From Coenobita brevimanus (taxonomy: Eukaryota; Arthropoda; Malacostraca; Decapoda; Coenobitidae): 64,000 bases of DNA. This document shows, one piece after another, positions 33,552 through 46,205 of this stretch; the stretch's first letter is position 1, and every line of letters starts with the position of its first letter. The stretch is from positions 14,892,989 through 14,956,988 of the forward strand of contig CM064663.1 in the NCBI GenBank assembly GCA_032717465.1. Reading direction: 5' to 3'. Under the pieces are notes generated by a model. That model was not told where the DNA came from. It made no database searches and worked only from the letters and a program-made list of their open reading frames with translations. The position numbers and the translations under genes are program-made.

Positions 33552-36500
33552 CATGCATATGAACAGACACACTTTCATGCACACGTACATATATATATAA
33601 TAATTTTTATTATATTATTTTTTATATTTTTATTTTTATTATTTTTTTTAATATTTTTAACCTTATATTACTTATAAACAAAAATACCTAATCTAAAGAC
33701 CCTAAAACTAATCACCTAACAGACAAATCGCTAACCTATACTAAATCCTAAGAGACAAATAACTAGACCTACACTAATGGTAAAAAAGCCTCGACCAAGA
33801 GAACACCATCGACTACAGATATGTAATGCCTTTCTACATTACATACCTGCACTCATCACCTGGTGACTGTCAGTCGAGGCACAACCTAATATAGGGGACA
33901 TCAATATATGTAAGGGAACCAGACGAGTCAGGAACATTTCCATATACGTCAGCTGTAGTCCCTAATTAGAATAACTTAAGCAAGATGATATAATGTATTT
34001 ACATAATTTGTACAAAAAGTGAAGAACCTCGCCTAGCAGACCACCATCCACTGCAAGTGCCCAATACCTTTCTATATTACACACTTGCATTCATCAGCTG
34101 GTGACTGTCAGGCGAGGAACTCGGCTTAATGTAAGGGACATCTATATTAGAAATAGATCAGTGGGAGGAGAAACTATTTCAAATATGTCAACAGTCAACC
34201 CTAATTAATATAACAATATATACATATTTACCGTTGATAAAAACCATAACCACACAGTAAAAAAGTCACATCACTCTAATCAGTCCGGTCTCTCTCAAGA
34301 AAGCCATCAATTTATCAGTCATAACAATGTTCCCATCACCCAGGATGGTGGAAAGGGTGAAGGGGACGTCTACTGTGCCGCAGTAATTTATAAGTGAAGC
34401 ACGTTCACGAATAAATCGCTAACAGCGCAGGATGATATGACTGATAGATAACACCGCATCACAGATGTCACAGTGCGGCGGGAATCGTTTTTCCATATAA
34501 GGTTTCAAATGTGTTAATATGGTGGCATTAAGCCGTAAATGAGCCGACACTTTTTCTTCTAGGCAACTGGGACGGTTGGCAGTGTCCCAGTCACCCAGGT
34601 ACGGCTTACAGGTTGGAATATTAAGTCTGGTCCACTGACCTTGCCACAGAAGATTTACTGATTTCTTTCCGAGAGAGAGACTCGACCGTAGATCAAGAGG
34701 AACGTCCCAAGTCTCCGCGAGCTCTACAGCCGATTTTGCAAGTAAGTCTGCCTGCTCATTGCCGTAGATACGACAATGACCAGGCACCCAGATCAGCATG
34801 AATGACTTGTTGCATGAATGCAACTTATTAACGATGCTGCCCTGGATCTGGATCTCATGAGAGTCCGTAGTGCAAGATGCAATTGCCTGAAGGGCTGATT
34901 TTGAATCCGAAAATATGACAAATGAGTCATGCCTAGAATTCAGAGCATAGTCTATGGCTTTGTTAATAGCAAAAAGTTCTGAGGTAAACACAGATGTATG
35001 AGTCGGCAACCGATACTTGAGGGCACATTCAGTCGACCACACACTTGCACCCACAAAATCATGCACTCGACTTGGAGCCGTTGGTGTACAAGTGGTGGGA
35101 CCCCAAGTGACGAATGATGATGTTACAAAACAAGTGGTGGACCTCCGCCTCCAGCGCCTTGGCCTTTGGTGCTGGGAGCCATGTAACATCAACTGTAAAG
35201 CCAGGTGGCTCCCAAGGCGCTATATTTTTTAACACCAACTTGTCACTGTCACTGGGGTCCACAACAAGCTCCTAAGTCAGTAAGTGGAGGCGAATGGCAA
35301 GTGGCCGACGCACCCCCCGCAGTAGGTGGTGGTATTGACGCAGGGGGGTACAGGCCACATTGCCAATATTACTTTTCCTAAATGTCCTTACGCCGTAGGA
35401 CAAGGCCAGGTGGTCACAGCGAATAAGGAGGGGAGGTACATTCGCCTCCACTTCCATACGAGCCACACGGGTACACCGGACGGCTCCAAGACACATTTGC
35501 AAACATTTATTCTGTAGCACATCCAATCCTTTCAGCGTGGCATCGGATGCCGAGCCATACACCTGTGCACCATAGTCTAGCTTCGATCAAATAAGGGACT
35601 TATACACCATTAATAAAGATTTTCTGTCGGCACCCCAGATAGTAGCCGCTAGGAACTTGAGGACATTTAACGGTTTATCACAACGAGCAAGCAAAGTATT
35701 AACGTGAAGTTTAAAATTCATTCTACAATCAAAATGTATTCCTAAAAATTTTACAGAATTTTGAAAAGGTACTGACTGATTATCCAAAGTTAAGCACAAA
35801 TTAGGTACGTTACAGTTAGTGAAGACTACAGCAGCACACTTACGGATGGAAAACTTAAATCCCCACTGCAAGGCCCATAGGTGGACGGAGTCAAAGGCTG
35901 CTTGAATCCGCCAAGCTGAAAATTGTGCATTACGGGAAGAGTGCCATATTGCACAATCGTCAGCGTAGAGCGAGTATTTAAGATTCCTCGGGATGGAAGC
36001 TGATGACAGAATATCATTGATCATAATACTAAATAAAGTAAGACTAAGCACACTTCCCAGCAGCATCCCGTTTTCCTGGATAAATATATCCGATGTTACA
36101 TTACGGGGCAATTTGATGGAGAAAGTCCTGTCCCTTAAGAAATTTGAAATAAAAATTGGCAAATTTCCTCTTAAACCATAAGCATAGAGCTTCATTAGTA
36201 TACCGTGTCGCCATGTCATATCATAGGCTTTATGGAAGTCCAAGAACATCCCTATCATGAATTCTTTATTGGCAAATGCCTCTGCAATACAATGCTCCAA
36301 ATTCATTAAATGATCTAGTGAACTTCTGTATTTACGGAAGCCACATCATTGATCATTTAACAAATTCTTCTACTCTAAAACAAAAAGAAGCCTATTGTTT
36401 ACCATACGTTCCATGACCTTACATAGAGAAGAAGTCAACACAATAGGACGAAATGAAGTGGGGTTCATAAGATGACCAGCCTCTTTGGGTATCGGTATGA

Positions 36501-39500
36501 TGTGCGCAAAGTGCCATAAGTTTGGGAACGTTCGAAACTCCCAAATCTCATTGTACAATGCTAACATCTTAATCAGGTTGTCCTGATTAAGATGCTGGAT
36601 CATACCGTACGTGATGGTGTCTGGTCCAGGGCTGGTGTCTTTACAGGATTTAAGGGCAAGCAGCCGTTCATCTAGCATAAGCTCTTTGTTGTACGGGGAG
36701 TCTACGTCTTCTGTAGCAAAGTCTAATATCTGTAGCTCAGCCGTGCATTTATGGTGTTGAAAACGCGGGTCATAATTGGCTGAGCTACTTACATGAGAAA
36801 AACTCCTGGCGAGGATGTTAGCAACGTCCACGGGCTCGTCAGAGAGATGTTATTATTAACCTGAAGGGTGGTGATCGGGAAATATGGGCCTTTATTATTT
36901 AATATTCTTATAGTTGACCAGACTTTACTTAATGGCGTTGTACGAGTCACCGTGGACACAAAGGACCGCCAGGAGTCACGTTTGGCCCGTCTTATTATTC
37001 TCCTTGCCTCAGGCCATGCCTGTTTGTATGCAATAAAATTTTTCTCAGTGGGCTGACTATCAAAAATCCTGTATCTCCTATTGCGTTTTCTTAATGCTTG
37101 TCGGCAATCCGGCGTCCACCAATGTGCTCTATGCTTCGCATGAACTGTAGAAGTCTTGGGAATAGCAGCCTCAGCTGCATGTAATATGGATTGGGTTATA
37201 TTTTCGACCTTAACATCCATTGTGTCCCCAGATATATCTAAATTGGCGATCCTTGAGAAGGATCCCCAATCTGCTTTCTTATAGTTAAATTTTCGAGGTG
37301 TAGGGTCTGAAACGATGTCGCGTGTCCCAAGGAGTCGTCATAAGGATTCCATAAAAAATCTTGATGTATACCAGGGGAAGCCAAAGATAAGTCAATGGCC
37401 GAAAAGTTACCAGTACGATCATCTACACGAGTCGCTTTACCATCGTTCAGAAGACAGAGGTTGGACTGTAGTATTAGGTCGGCTACTTGCTCCTCACGAC
37501 CAGCAATCCTCAAGCTACCCCATTGATAGTGATGGGCGTTAAAAACGCCCAACACTAACTTATTCCCAGGAAGATGTTCAACTAGTGAATTTAAAGCATC
37601 ACTATCAATGGGGCCATGTGGAGGACAGTACAGAGAGCAAATAGAGAGATACGTGTTATTAAATTTTACACTGCACGCGACTGCTTCCAGAGTAGAATTT
37701 AGAATCACTTCCGCTTGTGGGTGTGATTTGTGTGTGTATATGGCGACTCCGTGACCTTTATATCTTCTATATGAGTGGTTGTGTTTTAACTGTGGAAGAT
37801 CAGGGTGATCCTCCAGGCGCGTCTCCCGTAAACAAATAACGTCTGGCCTGTGTATTGACAGCAAAATTTCTATAGTTGGTAACTTATTCCCGACACCTCT
37901 ACAGTTCCACTGTAATAGAGTGAATGCTGCGGTTTAAGATTTTCGTTGGGGGCCAGTGTGCTTCGTTTTTTTTTGTCGCCAATCCAGAAGGTGAGCGACT
38001 ACCAGGGGACCTATCCTAGTGCTTGTTGACGGAAACCTCCATATTTTCATCAATAACTAGGTTCCCAGCCTCCCCCGAGGAAGAGCTAACCTTTCCCTCG
38101 CTGGAGTAGGAACCGGAAGGACATGAGGACGTGACTGTTTCGTGAGGGTGGTCATGTTATTCTTAGTAGGCTTGTCAGGCTTCGCTTTAGGCTGTACTGA
38201 TGGAGAGGCAGCAGCAGCCTGAGAATAAGTTGAAGCCTTAGGGATGTCAGTGAGAGAGTTGGAGCGGACAGGAGGTCGAGATGGAGATGTACTGTGAGTG
38301 GCAGGAGGGAGAAGGACAGGATCAGTCTGTGTCTCTACAGAGCACATCACAGGACGGGACATTACCGCTGAAGCATAGGACCTATTCGGCGTGGGAGTTG
38401 CATGCAACTCCTTCACCTTTTTCCTAGCTTTGTAATAGGAAATGCCCTCAGTTGCCTTCACTGTACAGACCTCCTCTTCCTTCCACTTGGGACAATCCCT
38501 AGAGGAAGTGGAGTGAGCGCCCATGCAGTGAAAGCAACAGACCGTCTCAGATGTGCAATGTTCCGCATCATGACCTTGGCTTGCACACTTGCCACACACT
38601 GGCTGGAAAGCCTGACAAGTCTTGGAACCATGCCCGTACAACTGGCATTTCAAGCAACGGAAAGGATTGGGAATATATGGCCTCACATGAACAATTTCGT
38701 AGCCAATTTTGACATGACTAGGCAGTGATACTTTTCCAAGAGTCAAAACAATAGTCGCAGTCTTTGTCCTGACACCTTCCGAAAGTCTTGTTATGAAGTG
38801 GGCATCGATGACATCTTGCTGAGCAAGTTCCTCTATGATCTCTTCCTCACTCATCACCATGAGATCTCTGCAAGTAATGACACCCTTGCAGGAATTCATG
38901 GAAGTTGGGATCTTGGCTTCGACATCATTGATATGAAACTTGCGCAGCTTCAGCAAGTCCTTAACCTTGGAAGAATTGCAAATCTTTACGAGGAGGTCTC
39001 CGTTCGCAAGTTTTTTTACTTGTTCCACCTCCCCAGCACAGCCATCAATAACCTTCTTAATCATGAAGGGATTGAGACTGCTCAAGGGAGTGGAACCTAG
39101 AGCATGTATGGTGACAAACTCCGCGTTTTTCATCTCAACATCACGAGGCAAACGAGTCTGGGGCCGTTCTGTCTGGGGGCTGTCAGTCCGTGTAGTAGTC
39201 GGGGGTTGGTCAGGACTACCAGGGGGAGGCAGTAGGGGTGTCCGTCATAGTACCACTCCCCCCTAGAGGAGGAAGTGGGAAGTAGATGAGAAAACAAACA
39301 AGGGACAAACAACCCGGGGCAAAACACCTAAATCTGAGGTTGCCCTCTCAAACCACTCCAGGGAGGCCCGACCGTGTCTATTCACCCCCCAGAGCGATCA
39401 GTGGGGGAGACCCTCCATGAGCGATAAGCAAAGGTAAACTCAGTTTATTAGAACAGACACCTACTCTTCAAGACTAACAGGGAGGGGAGGAAACTGAGAA

Positions 39501-39630
39501 CTAGCTAAACCTAAGCGTCACCAGAAGGGTGAAAAAAAAAAAAAGCTAATGCCGGTGAGGCAGCCCTACAAAGCTAGAGAAGAGCGCAACGAAAAACACG
39601 TCAACACCCTCCACAACCATGCATCAAAAG
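33415..39630 (-). mobile_element. I-group LINE copy 2, in the 5' LTR at the same site as copy 1
   Basis: Poly-A tail of 20 (33415-33434), duplicated 3' UTR hairpin, TA microsatellite (33476-33547). ORF2 is broken into several frames (37864-34419; SDSKSALQAI, YADDCAIWH and GFRK-type blocks all visible). ORF1 is frame-disrupted at both ends (39151-38057, with CLKCQLYGHGSKTC, CGKCASQGHDAEHC and CFHCMGAHSTSSRDC). The flanks are tctgcattctcc (33403-33414) and tccacattctcc (39631-39642), 10 of 12 identical. ORF1 protein differs from copy 1 at roughly a quarter of residues, so this is a separate insertion. Confidence 0.85.
34027..34117 (-). ncRNA. 3' UTR hairpin of LINE copy 2, unit 2
   Basis: Perfect 8-bp outer arms CCTCGCCT (34027-34034) and AGGCGAGG (34110-34117), with CAG/CTG and CACCA/TGGTG pairs inside. 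Unit 1 at 33789-33879 has CCTCGAC/GTCGAGG. The A-T pair of unit 1 is a C-G pair in unit 2. Confidence 0.55.
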
Positions 39631-39684
39631 TCCACATTCTCCGACTGAAGCAGCGGTATATATATACCCCACTGATGAAGCCCC

Positions 39685-42600
39685 TTTTTTTTTTTTTTTT
39701 TTTTTCCTGTCGACCATTGAGGCCGGAGCCCCTGGTCATTAAGGCAAAAATATATATATGTATATACATTAACCCATCGACTGCAGATATGTAATGCCTT
39801 TCTACATTACATACCTGCACTCATCACCTGGTCACTGTCAGTCAAGGCACAACCTAATATAGGGGACATCAATATATGAAAGGGAACCAGACGAGTCAGG
39901 AACATTTCCATATACGTCAGCTGTCGTCCCTAATTAGAATAACTTAAGCAAGATGATATAATGTATTTACATAATTTGTACAAAAAGTGAAGAACCTCGC
40001 CTTGCAGACCACCATCGACTGCAAGTGCCCAATACCTTTCTACTGTATACTGCACACTTACATTCATCAGCTGGTGACTGTCAGGCGAGGAACTCGGCTT
40101 AATGTACGGAACATCTGTATTAGAAATAGATCAGTGGGAGGAGAAACTATTTCAAATATGTCAACTGTCAACCCTAATTAATATAACAATATATACATAT
40201 TTACCGTTGATAAAAACCATAACCACACAGTAAAAGTCACATCACTCTTATCAGTCCGGTCTCTCTCAAGAAAGACATCAATTTATCAGTCATAACAATG
40301 TTCCCATCACCCAGGATGGTGGAAAGGGTGAAGGGGACGTCTACTGTGCCGCAGTAATTTATAAGTGAAGCACGTTCACGAATAAATCGCAAACAGCGCA
40401 GGATGATATAACTGACAGATAACACTGCATCACAGATGTCACAGTGCGGCGGGAATCGTTTTTCCATATAAGGTTTCAAATGTGTTAATATGGTGGCATT
40501 AAGCGGTAAATGAGCCAACACTTTTTCTTCTAGGCAACTGGGATGGTTGGCAGTGGCTCAGTCGCCCAGGTACGGCTTACAGGTTGGAATATTAAGTATT
40601 GTCCACTGACCTTGCCACAGAAGATTTATTTATTTCTTTCCGAGAGAGAGACTCGACCCTAGATCACGAGGAACATCCCAAGTCTCCTCGAGCTCTACAG
40701 CCGACTTTGCAAGTAAGTCATCCTGCTCATTGCCGTAGATACGACAATGACCAGGCAACCAGATCAGCGTGAATGACTTGTTGCATGAATGCAACTTATT
40801 AACGATGCGGCCCTGTATCTCGTGAGAGTCCGTAGTGCAAGATGCAATTGCCTGAAGGGCTGATTTTGAATCTGAAAATAAATATGACAAATGAGTCATG
40901 CCTAGAATTGAGAGCATAGTCTATGGCTTTGTCAATAGCAAAAAGTTCTGAGGTAAACACAGATGTATGAGTCGGCAACCAATACCTGAGGGCATATTCA
41001 GTCGACCACACACTTGCACCCACACATGCACTCGACTTGGACCCGTTGGTGTACAAGTGGTGGGACCCCAAGTGACGAATGATGATGTTACAAAACAAGT
41101 GGTGGACCTCCGCCTCTGGCGCCTTGGCCTTTCGTGCTGGGAGCCATGTAACATCAACTGTAAAGCCAGGTGGCTCCCAAGGCTCTATATTTTTTAACAC
41201 CAACTTGTCACAGTCACTGGGGTCCACACCAAGCTCCTGAGTCAGTAAGTGGAGGCAAACGGCAAGTGGCCGACGCACCCCCCGCAGAAGGTGGTGGTAT
41301 TGACACAGGGGGGTACAGGCCACATTGCCGATATTACTTTTCCTAAATGTCCCTACACCGTAGGACAAGGCCAGGTGGTCACGGCGAATACGGAGGGGAG
41401 GCACATTGGCCTCCACTTCCATACGAGCCACACGGGTACACCGAACGGCTCCAAGACACATTCACAAACATTTATTCTGTAGCACATCCAATCCTTTCAG
41501 AGTGGCATCAGATGCCGAGCCATACACCTGTGCACCATAGTCTAGCTTCGATCGAATAAGGGACTTATACACCATTAATAAAGATTTTCTATCGGCACCC
41601 CAGGTAGTACCCGCTAGGTACTTGAGGACATTTAACGGTTTATCACAACGAGCAAACAAGTATTAACGTGAAGTTTAAAATTCATTCTACGATCAAAATG
41701 TATTCCTAAAAATTTTACAGAATTTTCAAAAGGTTCCGCCTGATTATCCAAAGTTAAGCACAAATTAGGTACGTTACGATTAGTGAAGACTACAGCGGCA
41801 CACTTACGGACGGAAAACTTAAATATCCACTGCAAGGCCCATAGGTGGACGGAGTCAAGGGCTGCTTGAATCCGCCCAGCCGAAAATTGTGCATTACGAG
41901 AACAGTGCCATATTGCACAATCGTCAGAGTAGAGCGAGTATTTACGATTCCTCGGAATTGAAGCTGATGACAGAATATCATTGATCATAATACTAAATCA
42001 AGTAGGACTAAGCACACTTCCCTGTGGCACCCCGTTTTCCTGGATAAATATATCCGGTTATGTTCCGGGGCAATTTGACAGTGAAAGTCCTGTCCCTTAA
42101 GAAATTTGAAATAAAAATAGGAAAATTTCCTCTTAAACCATAAACATAGAGCTTCATTAGTATATCGTGTCGTCATGTCATGTCATAGGCTTTATGGATG
42201 TCCAAGAACATCCCTATCATAAATTCCTTATTGGCAAATGCCTCTGCAATACAATGCTCCAAATTAATTAAATGATCTAGTGAACTTCTGTATTTACGGA
42301 AGCCACATTATTGATCATTTAACAAATTCTTCGACTCTAAAACCATACGTTCCATGACCTTACATAGAGAAGAAGTCACCACAATAGGACGAAATGAAGT
42401 GGGGTTAATAAGACGACCAGCCTCTTTGGGTATCAGTATGACGTGCGCAAAGTGCCATGAGTTTGGGAACGTTCGAGATGCCCAAATCTCATTGTACAAT
42501 GCTAACATCTTAATCAGGTTGTCCTGATTAAGATGCTGGATCATACCGTACGTGATGGTGTCTGGTCCAGGGCTGGTGTCTTTACAGAATTTAAGGGAAG

Positions 42601-45600
42601 GAGCAGTTCATCTAGTGTAAACTCTTTGTTGTACAGGGAGTCTACGTCTTCTGTGGCAAAGTCTAATAACTGTAGCTCAGCCGTGCGTTTATGGTGTTGA
42701 AAACGCGGGTCATAATTGGCTGAGCTACTTACATGAGAAAAACTCCTGGCGAGGACGTTAGCAACGTCCATGGACTCGTCATAGATGTTATTATTAACCT
42801 GAAGGGTGGTGATTTGGAAATATGGGCCTTTATTATTTAATATTCTTATAGTGGACTAGACTTTAAGTAATGGTGTTGTACGAGTCACCGTGGACACAAA
42901 AGACCGCCAGGAGTCACGTTTGGCCCTTTTTATTATTCTCCTTACCTCAGCCCGTGCCTGTTTGTATGCAATAAAATTTTTCTCAGTGGGCTGACTATCA
43001 AAAATCCTGTATCTCCTATTGCGTTTTCTTAACGCTTGTCAGCAATCTGGCGTCCACCAATGTGCTCTATGCTTCGCATGAACTGTAGAAGTCTTGGGAA
43101 TAGCAGCCTTAGCTGCGTGTAATATGGATTGGGTTATATTTTCGACCTTAACATCCATTGTGTCCCCAGATATATCTAAATTGGCGATCCTTGAGAAGGA
43201 TCCACAATCTGCTTTCTTGTAGTTAAATTTTGGAGGTGGAGGGCCCGAAACGATGTCGCATGTATAAGAAAGACAGATGGGTAAGTGATCACTTCCCAAG
43301 GAATCGTCATAAGGATTCCATAAAAAATCTTCATGTATACCAGGGGAGGCCAAAGAGAAGTCAATGGCCGAAAAGTTACCAGTACGATCATCTACATGAG
43401 TCGCTCTACCATCGTTCAGAAGACAGAGGTTGGACTGTAGTATTAGATCGGCTACTTGCTCCCCACGACCATCAATCCTCAAGCTACCCCATTGATAGTG
43501 ATGGGCGTTAAAATCGCCCAACACTAACTTATTCCCAGGGAGATGTTCAACTAGTGAATTTAAAGCTGCGTTTTTGTCGTCCAAGCTGAGGGATTGGATT
43601 CGAAGCCATCTTTGGGAAAACCAAGCTGCGCTGTTTTTGTCTGTCAAAATGATATGAAGCCGGCCCAAGCGTTTGTCATCATAACCAAAACCGTCTTCGT
43701 ATACCATACAAGTGTGGTCGGGAGCAGTCTTGGTGTAGCTTGGGGAGAATGAGATTGGCCAACAAGGACACGTTATGATAAATATCCTGAAATTAGCATT
43801 ATGTACATAAAATTAGGGTGCAGGTGGCTATTATTAACAACATATAGAGCCAGTTCAGCACAAATAACGGCTACATGTAAGTTGCATATTCGTCAGAGGA
43901 TCGTCTTCGGCGAACCCCTCTGTTTACTTTGCGATTGGCACGTAATTTTTCGGTTCTACGTATCCTGGACTGTTTTTGCGGACAGAAACCAAGCGCCCCA
44001 AGACCCGCTTCGAGTCCCAAGCTCCAGCTCGGACGACAAAAACACGCCTTAAAGCATCACTATCAATGGGGCCATGTGAAGGACAGTACAGAGAGCAAAT
44101 AGACAGATACGTGTTATTAAATTTTACTCTGCACGCGACCGCTTCCAGAGTAGAATTTAGAATCACTTCATTTTCTGGGTGTGATTTGTGTGTGTATATG
44201 GCGACTCCGTGACCTTCATATCTTCTATACGAGTGGTAGTGTTTTAACTGTGGAGGATCAAGATGATCCTCCAGGCGCGTCTCCTGTAAACAAATAACGT
44301 CTGGCCTGTGTATTGACAGCAAAATTGCTATATTTGGTAACTTATTCCCAGCACCTCTACAATTCCACTGTAATAGAGTGAATGCTGCGGTTTAAGATTT
44401 TCGTTGTGGGCCAGTGTGCTTCGTCTTTTTTTGTCGCCCGCCAGAAGGTGAGCGACTACCGGGGGACCTATCCCGGTGCTTGTTGACGGAAACCTCCATA
44501 TTTTCATCAATTACCAGGTTCCCTGACTCCCCCGAGGAAGAGCTAACCTTCCTCTCCGTCGCTGGAATGGGAACTGGAAGAACATGAGGACGAGACTGTT
44601 TTGTGAGGGTAGTCATGTTACTTTTACTAGACTTGTCGGGTTTTGCTTTAGGCCGTACTGATGGAGAGGCAGCAGCAGCCTGAGAATAGGTTGAAACCTT
44701 AGGGATGTCAGTGAGAAAGTTGGAGCGGACGGGAGGTCAAGATGGAGAGGTACTGTGAGTGGCAGGAGGGAGAAGGACAAGATCAGTCTGCGTCTCTACA
44801 GAGCACATCACAGGACAGGATATTACTGCCGAAGCATAGGACCTATTCGGTGTGGGAGTTGCATGCAACTCCTTCACCTTTTTCCTAGCTTCAAAATAGG
44901 AAATGACCTCAGTTGCCTTCACCGTGCAGACCTCCTTCTCCTCCTTCCACTTGGGACAGTCCCTAGAGGAAGTGGAGTGAGTGCCCTTGCAGAGAAAGCA
45001 ACAGACCATCTCAGATGTACAATGGTCTGCATCATGACTCTGGCTTGCACACTTGCTGCACACAGACTGGGTAGCCTGACAAGTCTTTGCACCATGTCCA
45101 TACAGCTGGCATTTCAGGCAACACAAAGGGTTAGGGATGTAAGGCCGAACATGAACAATTTCGTATCCAAATTTGACAGAACTGGGAAGAGACACTTTGG
45201 CAAACGTCAAGACAATGGTTGCCGTCTTCGTCCTTATGCCTTCTGAGTAACGAGTAATAAATCTAGCCTCAGTTACGTCTTGGTGCGCCAATTCACTTAC
45301 GATTTCGTCCTCACTCATCACCATGAGATCCCTGCAAGTGACAACACCCTTGCAAGAATTCGTGGAGACTGGGATTTTTGGCTCGACATCGTAAGTGTGG
45401 AATTTACGCAGTTTCATCAAATCTTTTACCTGTGCCGAGTTAACTGTTTTGATTAGGATATCTCCGTTCGCAAGTATTTTTACTTGTTCGACTTCTCCTG
45501 CACAGTGGTCAATCACCTTCTTGATAAGGAAGGGATTGAGACTGGACAGGGGAGTGGAACCTAGCGCATGGAGGGTCACATAGGTCGCATTGTCCATTGG

Positions 45601-46102
45601 GACGTCAAGCGGGGATCGGGTCTGGCGTTCGTCGGTCTGGGGGTGATCAGTCCTGTCATGCCTACTTTCGTCAGGACCACCTCCCCCCCTGAAGGGGGGA
45701 GAGGCAGCAGGGGCGTCCGTCATAGTGACCACTCCCCCCGTGAGGGGGAAGTGGAAAGAAAGAGAAAAATGACCAAGGGGCAAAGTACCTGGGGAAGACC
45801 CACCTAGGCTGAGATTACCCTCTCAAACCACTCTCGGGAGGACGCGCCTGTGTGTGACTCACATCCCAGAGCGATCAGTGGGGGGTACACTCCAGAGATG
45901 AGTAAGCAAAGGCAATCTCAGAAAACAGATATAGACACTTACTATATCTACTAAGGCCAGGGAGGAAAATGAGATCTAGCTAACCTAATTTTTATTCCCC
46001 TATTTACAAAACTATTGCCGGTGAGGCAGCCCTAGATCGCTAGAGGAGAGAACAACGAATACACGACTGCACTCTCCACGACCATCCATCAAAGTCCCTC
46101 CC
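39685..46102 (-). mobile_element. I-group LINE copy 3, inserted a few dozen bases from copy 2 in the same LTR
   Basis: Poly-A tail of 22 (39685-39706), 3' UTR with a second-unit hairpin at 39995-40090, broken ORF2 (44390-40240) and ORF1 (45783-44400, with a frameshift near 44735). Flanks gatgaagccc (39674-39683) and gatgaggccc (46103-46112) look like a 10-bp target duplication with one change. ORF1 (CLKCQLYGHGAKTC, CSKCASQSHDADHC) is closer to copy 2 than to copy 1. The endonuclease is split by the MITE at 43567-44048. Confidence 0.85.
43567..44048. mobile_element. 482-bp MITE with TTTTTGTCGTCC inverted repeats
   Basis: The left end is tgcgtttttgtcgtccaagc; the right end reads, on the minus strand, ggcgtgtttttgtcgtccga. 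It is flanked by TTAAAGC on both sides (43560-43566 and 44049-44055), and the LINE reading resumes across it (...LGDFN / LNSLVEH region order restored by removing it). LINE copies 1 and 2 have an empty site with a single ttTAAAGC. No coding capacity was seen. The superfamily is not assigned: a 7-bp duplication is unusual. Confidence 0.8.
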
Positions 46103-46205
46103 GATGAGGCCCGGCTTGCTTCACCTAGAGGTGTGGGGCTCCGAGGCGGTGAGCCAACCGCAACGAGGGAGCCCAACGCTCCGGTAGTTTAGTGGGGGCG
46201 TCACA

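Larger units (their letters stand above)
18600..46205 (-). mobile_element. Ty3/Gypsy-type (Gmr1-like order) LTR retrotransposon with nested insertions
   Basis: The element starts (minus strand, 46205) with TGTGAC and ends (18600) with TTACA, bounded by the 4-bp duplication CAAT. Its layout on the minus strand is 5' LTR, tRNA-Pro-like PBS, gag, protease, integrase, RT, RNase H, polypurine tract and 3' LTR. The net element is about 7 kb; the other ~20 kb is three LINEs, RTE-like fragments, SINEs and a MITE inserted into it. All genes carry inactivating changes, so it is not autonomous now. The LTR inner portions (18600-19027 and 32987-33414) differ at one base only, which would suggest a young insertion, but the outer U3 parts differ much more. 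Confidence 0.85.
32987..46205 (-). repeat. 5' LTR of the Gypsy element, interrupted by two I-group LINEs
   Basis: LTR pieces are 46103-46205 (U3 start TGTGACGCC), 39643-39684 (middle) and 32987-33414 (U5 side). The U5-side piece differs from the 3' LTR at one base in 428. The U3 start differs at 11 of 103. LINE copies 2 and 3 separate the pieces. Confidence 0.82.

Noticed and set aside
18600..46205. LINEs as an original part of the LTR copied with it
   Set aside because: LINE copies differ far more than the LTR sequence beside them, and each has its own poly-A tail and target duplication.
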